A stretch of 50,368 nucleotides of DNA from Candidatus Moraniibacteriota bacterium (lineage in GTDB: Bacteria; Patescibacteriota; Minisyncoccia; Moranbacterales; GCA-2747515). Below, in pieces: positions 47,708 through 50,368 of the stretch. The stretch is taken from assembly GCA_002747515.1 (NCBI GenBank), contig PDPP01000016.1:1-50368 (forward strand), given 5' to 3'. Below the pieces are notes generated by a model. That model did no database searches and had not been told where the DNA came from. It saw nothing but the letters and a program-made list of their open reading frames with translations. A program made the position numbers and the translations under genes. Every line of letters begins with the position of its first letter. Position 1 is the stretch's first letter.

Positions 47708-50308
47708 ATGGATATAAATAAATTTACAACAAAATCACAAGAGGCATTGCAAGCGGCACAGATAGTGGCACAGGAAAATCGAGGTCAATTTGTGATGCCG
47801 GTGCATTTATTATATGCACTTATTGTTCAGGAAGGATCGATTGTGCCGATTACACTTAAAAAGCAAGGTGTGTCATATCAGGAGTTTGTTGCAAATGTTG
47901 AATCGCATGTACAAATGACAACAACTAAAATAACAGAAACAGATCAATCGCAATTATATGTGTCTCAAGAGCTTTCTCGTGTTTTGGAGCAGGCAGAAAA
48001 AGAAATGCAAATAATGGGAGATGATTTTGTGTCGACGGAACATTTGTTTTTAGCTTTAATTGATGGAGAAAAGAAAATAAAAGAAATTGTTGCACGATAT
48101 AATGTGACATATGATGATTTTAAAAGGGCGCTTGTTGATGTTCGCGGTGCGGGAAATGTGGATTCGCCAGATCCAGAAAATGTGATGGACACAATTAGTA
48201 AATTTACACATAATCTTACTGAGAGTGCACGTAATGATAAATTAGATCCGATTATTGGACGTGATGATGAAGTACGTCGCGTGATGCAGATTCTGTCTCG
48301 ACGAACAAAAAACAACCCTGTTTTACTTGGGGAGCCGGGTACAGGAAAAACAGCAGTTATTGAAGGACTTGCGCAGCGTATTGCTGTGGGAGATGTGCCG
48401 GAATCTCTCAAAGATAAAGAAGTGTTGGCACTTGATCTTGGACAACTTATTGCTGGAGCGAAGTTTCGTGGTGAGTTTGAAGATCGATTGAAGGCATTGC
48501 TTAAAGAAATTGATGCTTCTGCTGGAAAGTTTATTTTGTTTATTGATGAATTACATACGCTTGTTGGCGCTGGTGCGACTGAAGGTGCGATGGATGCGTC
48601 AAATATGCTTAAACCGGCACTTGCGCGTGGAGAAATCAAGACGATTGGCGCAACAACACTTAAGGAGTATCAAAAATATATTGAAAAAGATGCTGCACTC
48701 GAAAGACGATTTCAGCCAGTGTTTGTCAATGAGCCAAATTCTGAGGATGCAGTGGCAATTTTGCGAGGTATAAAGGAAAAATATGAAATTCATCATGGTG
48801 TACGGATTGTCGATGATGCAGTGATCGCAGCAGTTGATTTGTCACAACGATATATTTCTGATCGATTTTTGCCAGACAAGGCAGTTGATCTTATAGATGA
48901 AGCTGCTTCAACACTTCGTATGGAGATTGATTCTATGCCGGATGAGATTGATCAAATGGATCGAAATATGCGACGATTGAAGGTTGAAAAGAAAGCACTT
49001 GAGAAGGAGAAGAAAAATGGTAATACACAAAAGATTGAAAAAATTGATAAAGAACTTGCAGAGCTCAAGGAAGCATCAAACAAGCTCATGATGCAATGGA
49101 CAGCAGAAAAAGAAATGATTATTGAGATTCGCAATACTAAAGAGTCTATCGAGAAATTGCGTGCAGAGGCAGATAATTTGGAGAGAACAGGTGATTTTGA
49201 TAAAGTTGCAGAGATTCGTTATGGCAAAATTCCAGAATCTGAAAAGCAGATCAAAAACGCACAGAAAAAATTGAATGATATTCAAAAAGATGGTGCGATT
49301 CTTAAAGAAGAAGTAACAGAAGAAGATGTTGCACGGATTGTATCACGATGGACAGGTGTGCCAATCACAAAATTACTTGAAGGTGAGATGGAGCGTCTTG
49401 TGAAGATGGAAAAAAAGTTGTCACAAAGAGTATTTGGTCAAAAAAAAGCAATTTCTGCAGTATCAAATGCTATACGACGATCTCGTGCGGGAATATCTGA
49501 TGAGAGTAAACCGATTGCATCATTTATCTTTCTTGGACCGACAGGTGTCGGAAAAACGGAATTAGCGAAAGCTTTGGCAGAATTCATGTTTGACGATGAA
49601 CGGTCGTTAGTTCGTATCGATATGAGTGAATATATGGAGTCACATGCAGTGGCAAGACTTATTGGATCACCACCAGGTTATGTTGGTCACGAAGAAGGAG
49701 GGCAGCTTACGGAAATAGTGCGGAGAAAGCCGTACAGTGTAATTCTTTTTGATGAGATTGAGAAAGCGCATCCAGAAGTTTTCAATATATTTCTTCAAAT
49801 TATGGATGATGGACAATTGACTGATAGTAAAGGACGAACAGTGAATTTTAAGAATGCTGTAATCATCATGACATCAAATATTGGTTCGGAGAAAATATTT
49901 GAGATGCAAAATAATGGCAAAAAAAACAACGAAGAAAAAATGCAAGAAGATGTAATGCAAGAAATGCGTGCACATTTTAAACCAGAATTTCTTAATCGTG
50001 TGGATGATATTATCGTATTTCAAGTATTGACAGAAGAGATGATCAAATATATAGTTGATATTCAGCTTAAGCAGGTAAAAGAGCGGTTAAAAAATAAGAA
50101 GATTATTGTAGAGTTTTCTCCAAAGGTGTTAAAATTTCTCTCGAAAAAGGGATTTGATCCATTATATGGAGCGCGTCCACTTAAGCGAGTTATACAAAAT
50201 GATCTTTTGGATGAATTGGCAATGGAGATTGTGGATGGACGCATTGTGTCTGGTAACACTGTTTCAATTGATATAAAAAATGAAAAAATATCTGTATCGG
50301 TGAAGTAA
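47708..50308 (+). CDS. clpB: ClpB disaggregase
   Basis: 866 aa, the usual ClpB length. The N domain (1-145) has the Clp_N repeats [10 protein letters not shown] and [13 protein letters not shown]-1 has Walker A GEPGTGKT and [12 protein letters not shown]. The long helical M domain (about 405-525) distinguishes ClpB from ClpC. AAA-2 has Walker A GPTGVGKT and [13 protein letters not shown]. No ClpP-binding IGF-like loop stood out. It rescues aggregated proteins with DnaK. It closes the proteostasis run. Confidence 0.93.
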   Translation: MDINKFTTKSQEALQAAQIVAQENRGQFVMPVHLLYALIVQEGSIVPITLKKQGVSYQEFVANVESHVQMTTTKITETDQSQLYVSQELSRVLEQAEKEMQIMGDDFVSTEHLFLALIDGEKKIKEIVARYNVTYDDFKRALVDVRGAGNVDSPDPENVMDTISKFTHNLTESARNDKLDPIIGRDDEVRRVMQILSRRTKNNPVLLGEPGTGKTAVIEGLAQRIAVGDVPESLKDKEVLALDLGQLIAGAKFRGEFEDRLKALLKEIDASAGKFILFIDELHTLVGAGATEGAMDASNMLKPALARGEIKTIGATTLKEYQKYIEKDAALERRFQPVFVNEPNSEDAVAILRGIKEKYEIHHGVRIVDDAVIAAVDLSQRYISDRFLPDKAVDLIDEAASTLRMEIDSMPDEIDQMDRNMRRLKVEKKALEKEKKNGNTQKIEKIDKELAELKEASNKLMMQWTAEKEMIIEIRNTKESIEKLRAEADNLERTGDFDKVAEIRYGKIPESEKQIKNAQKKLNDIQKDGAILKEEVTEEDVARIVSRWTGVPITKLLEGEMERLVKMEKKLSQRVFGQKKAISAVSNAIRRSRAGISDESKPIASFIFLGPTGVGKTELAKALAEFMFDDERSLVRIDMSEYMESHAVARLIGSPPGYVGHEEGGQLTEIVRRKPYSVILFDEIEKAHPEVFNIFLQIMDDGQLTDSKGRTVNFKNAVIIMTSNIGSEKIFEMQNNGKKNNEEKMQEDVMQEMRAHFKPEFLNRVDDIIVFQVLTEEMIKYIVDIQLKQVKERLKNKKIIVEFSPKVLKFLSKKGFDPLYGARPLKRVIQNDLLDELAMEIVDGRIVSGNTVSIDIKNEKISVSVK

Positions 50309-50320
50309 ATTATTGAGTTT

Positions 50321-50368
50321 ATGATCGCACATTTGCGAAGCATTATTTTCTCTCTCTTATTCTTTTTT
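50321..50368 (+). CDS. Start of a gene running off the window
   Basis: An ATG 12 bp after the clpB stop opens a frame that reads MIAHLRSIIFSLLFFF and remains open at the end of the window. The basic start and hydrophobic run suggest a signal peptide or membrane helix. Too short to name. Confidence 0.4.
   Translation, partial: MIAHLRSIIFSLLFFF

Noticed and set aside
1-50368. CRISPR arrays, tRNA or rRNA genes, transposases, prophage genes
   Set aside because: None recognised by eye on either strand; the only repeats are the palindromes, the coding repeats and short operator-like motifs listed.

Overview
The window is a compact, AT-rich bacterial segment (roughly mid-30s percent GC by eye) read with the standard bacterial code, since TGA acts as a stop. 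Most bases are coding. Several features suggest a reduced-genome lineage of the Patescibacteria/CPR type: a threonyl-tRNA synthetase without a TGS domain, an Obg GTPase without its C-terminal domain, a half-length SMC without a hinge, flavin-dependent ThyX, and no visible amino-acid or cofactor biosynthesis. This placement is inferred from gene content, because no rRNA gene is present.

Layout. 1-3.6 kb: a consensus promoter drives a PlsC-like acyltransferase plus a methyltransferase, followed by an orphan membrane histidine kinase. 3.6-5.7 kb: secE-nusG-rplK-rplA with an L1-binding hairpin between rplK and rplA. 5.8-9.1 kb: a deoxynucleotide cassette with two P-loop NMP-kinase-like proteins, dCMP deaminase, ThyX and a MazG-like pyrophosphohydrolase. 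9.1-10.6 kb: gatB. 10.6-11.3 kb: a non-coding island with a strong promoter, a highly structured transcript and a terminator, flanked by nested inverted palindromic repeats. 11.3-16.6 kb: miaA, an alpha/beta hydrolase, a Nudix hydrolase, manC, and thrS behind a T-box leader. 17-18.2 kb: two unrecognised genes. 18.2-26.6 kb: dnaE, rnhB, a PcfJ-like protein with C-terminal repeats, and topA. 26.8-31 kb: a membrane protein, dprA, a candidate small RNA with an anti-Shine-Dalgarno loop, pth and an LCP protein. 31.3-42.8 kb: hingeless smc, murB, hpf, greA, lysS, a degenerate Nudix/nucleotidyltransferase pair, obgE, a phosphoesterase with a frameshifted beta-propeller tail, tag and a prohibitin-like protein. 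43-44.7 kb: rpsP, then rplJ-rplL behind an L10-type leader. 44.8-50.4 kb: an envelope and proteostasis run of a 36-residue membrane protein, FtsB/DivIC-like, PpiC/PrsA-like, HtrA, ClpB and the start of one more gene.

How it works together. Most genes are housekeeping: translation, replication and topology, cell envelope, protein quality control and dTMP synthesis. Regulation is unusually readable. Many promoters match the sigma-70 consensus with 16-17 bp spacers. Ribosomal-protein and synthetase genes carry RNA leaders (L1, L10, T-box, and probable attenuators before secE and rpsP). Several genes appear to be transcribed leaderless. The parts most likely to be new are the two unannotated RNA loci at 10.77-11.11 kb and 28.62-28.84 kb.
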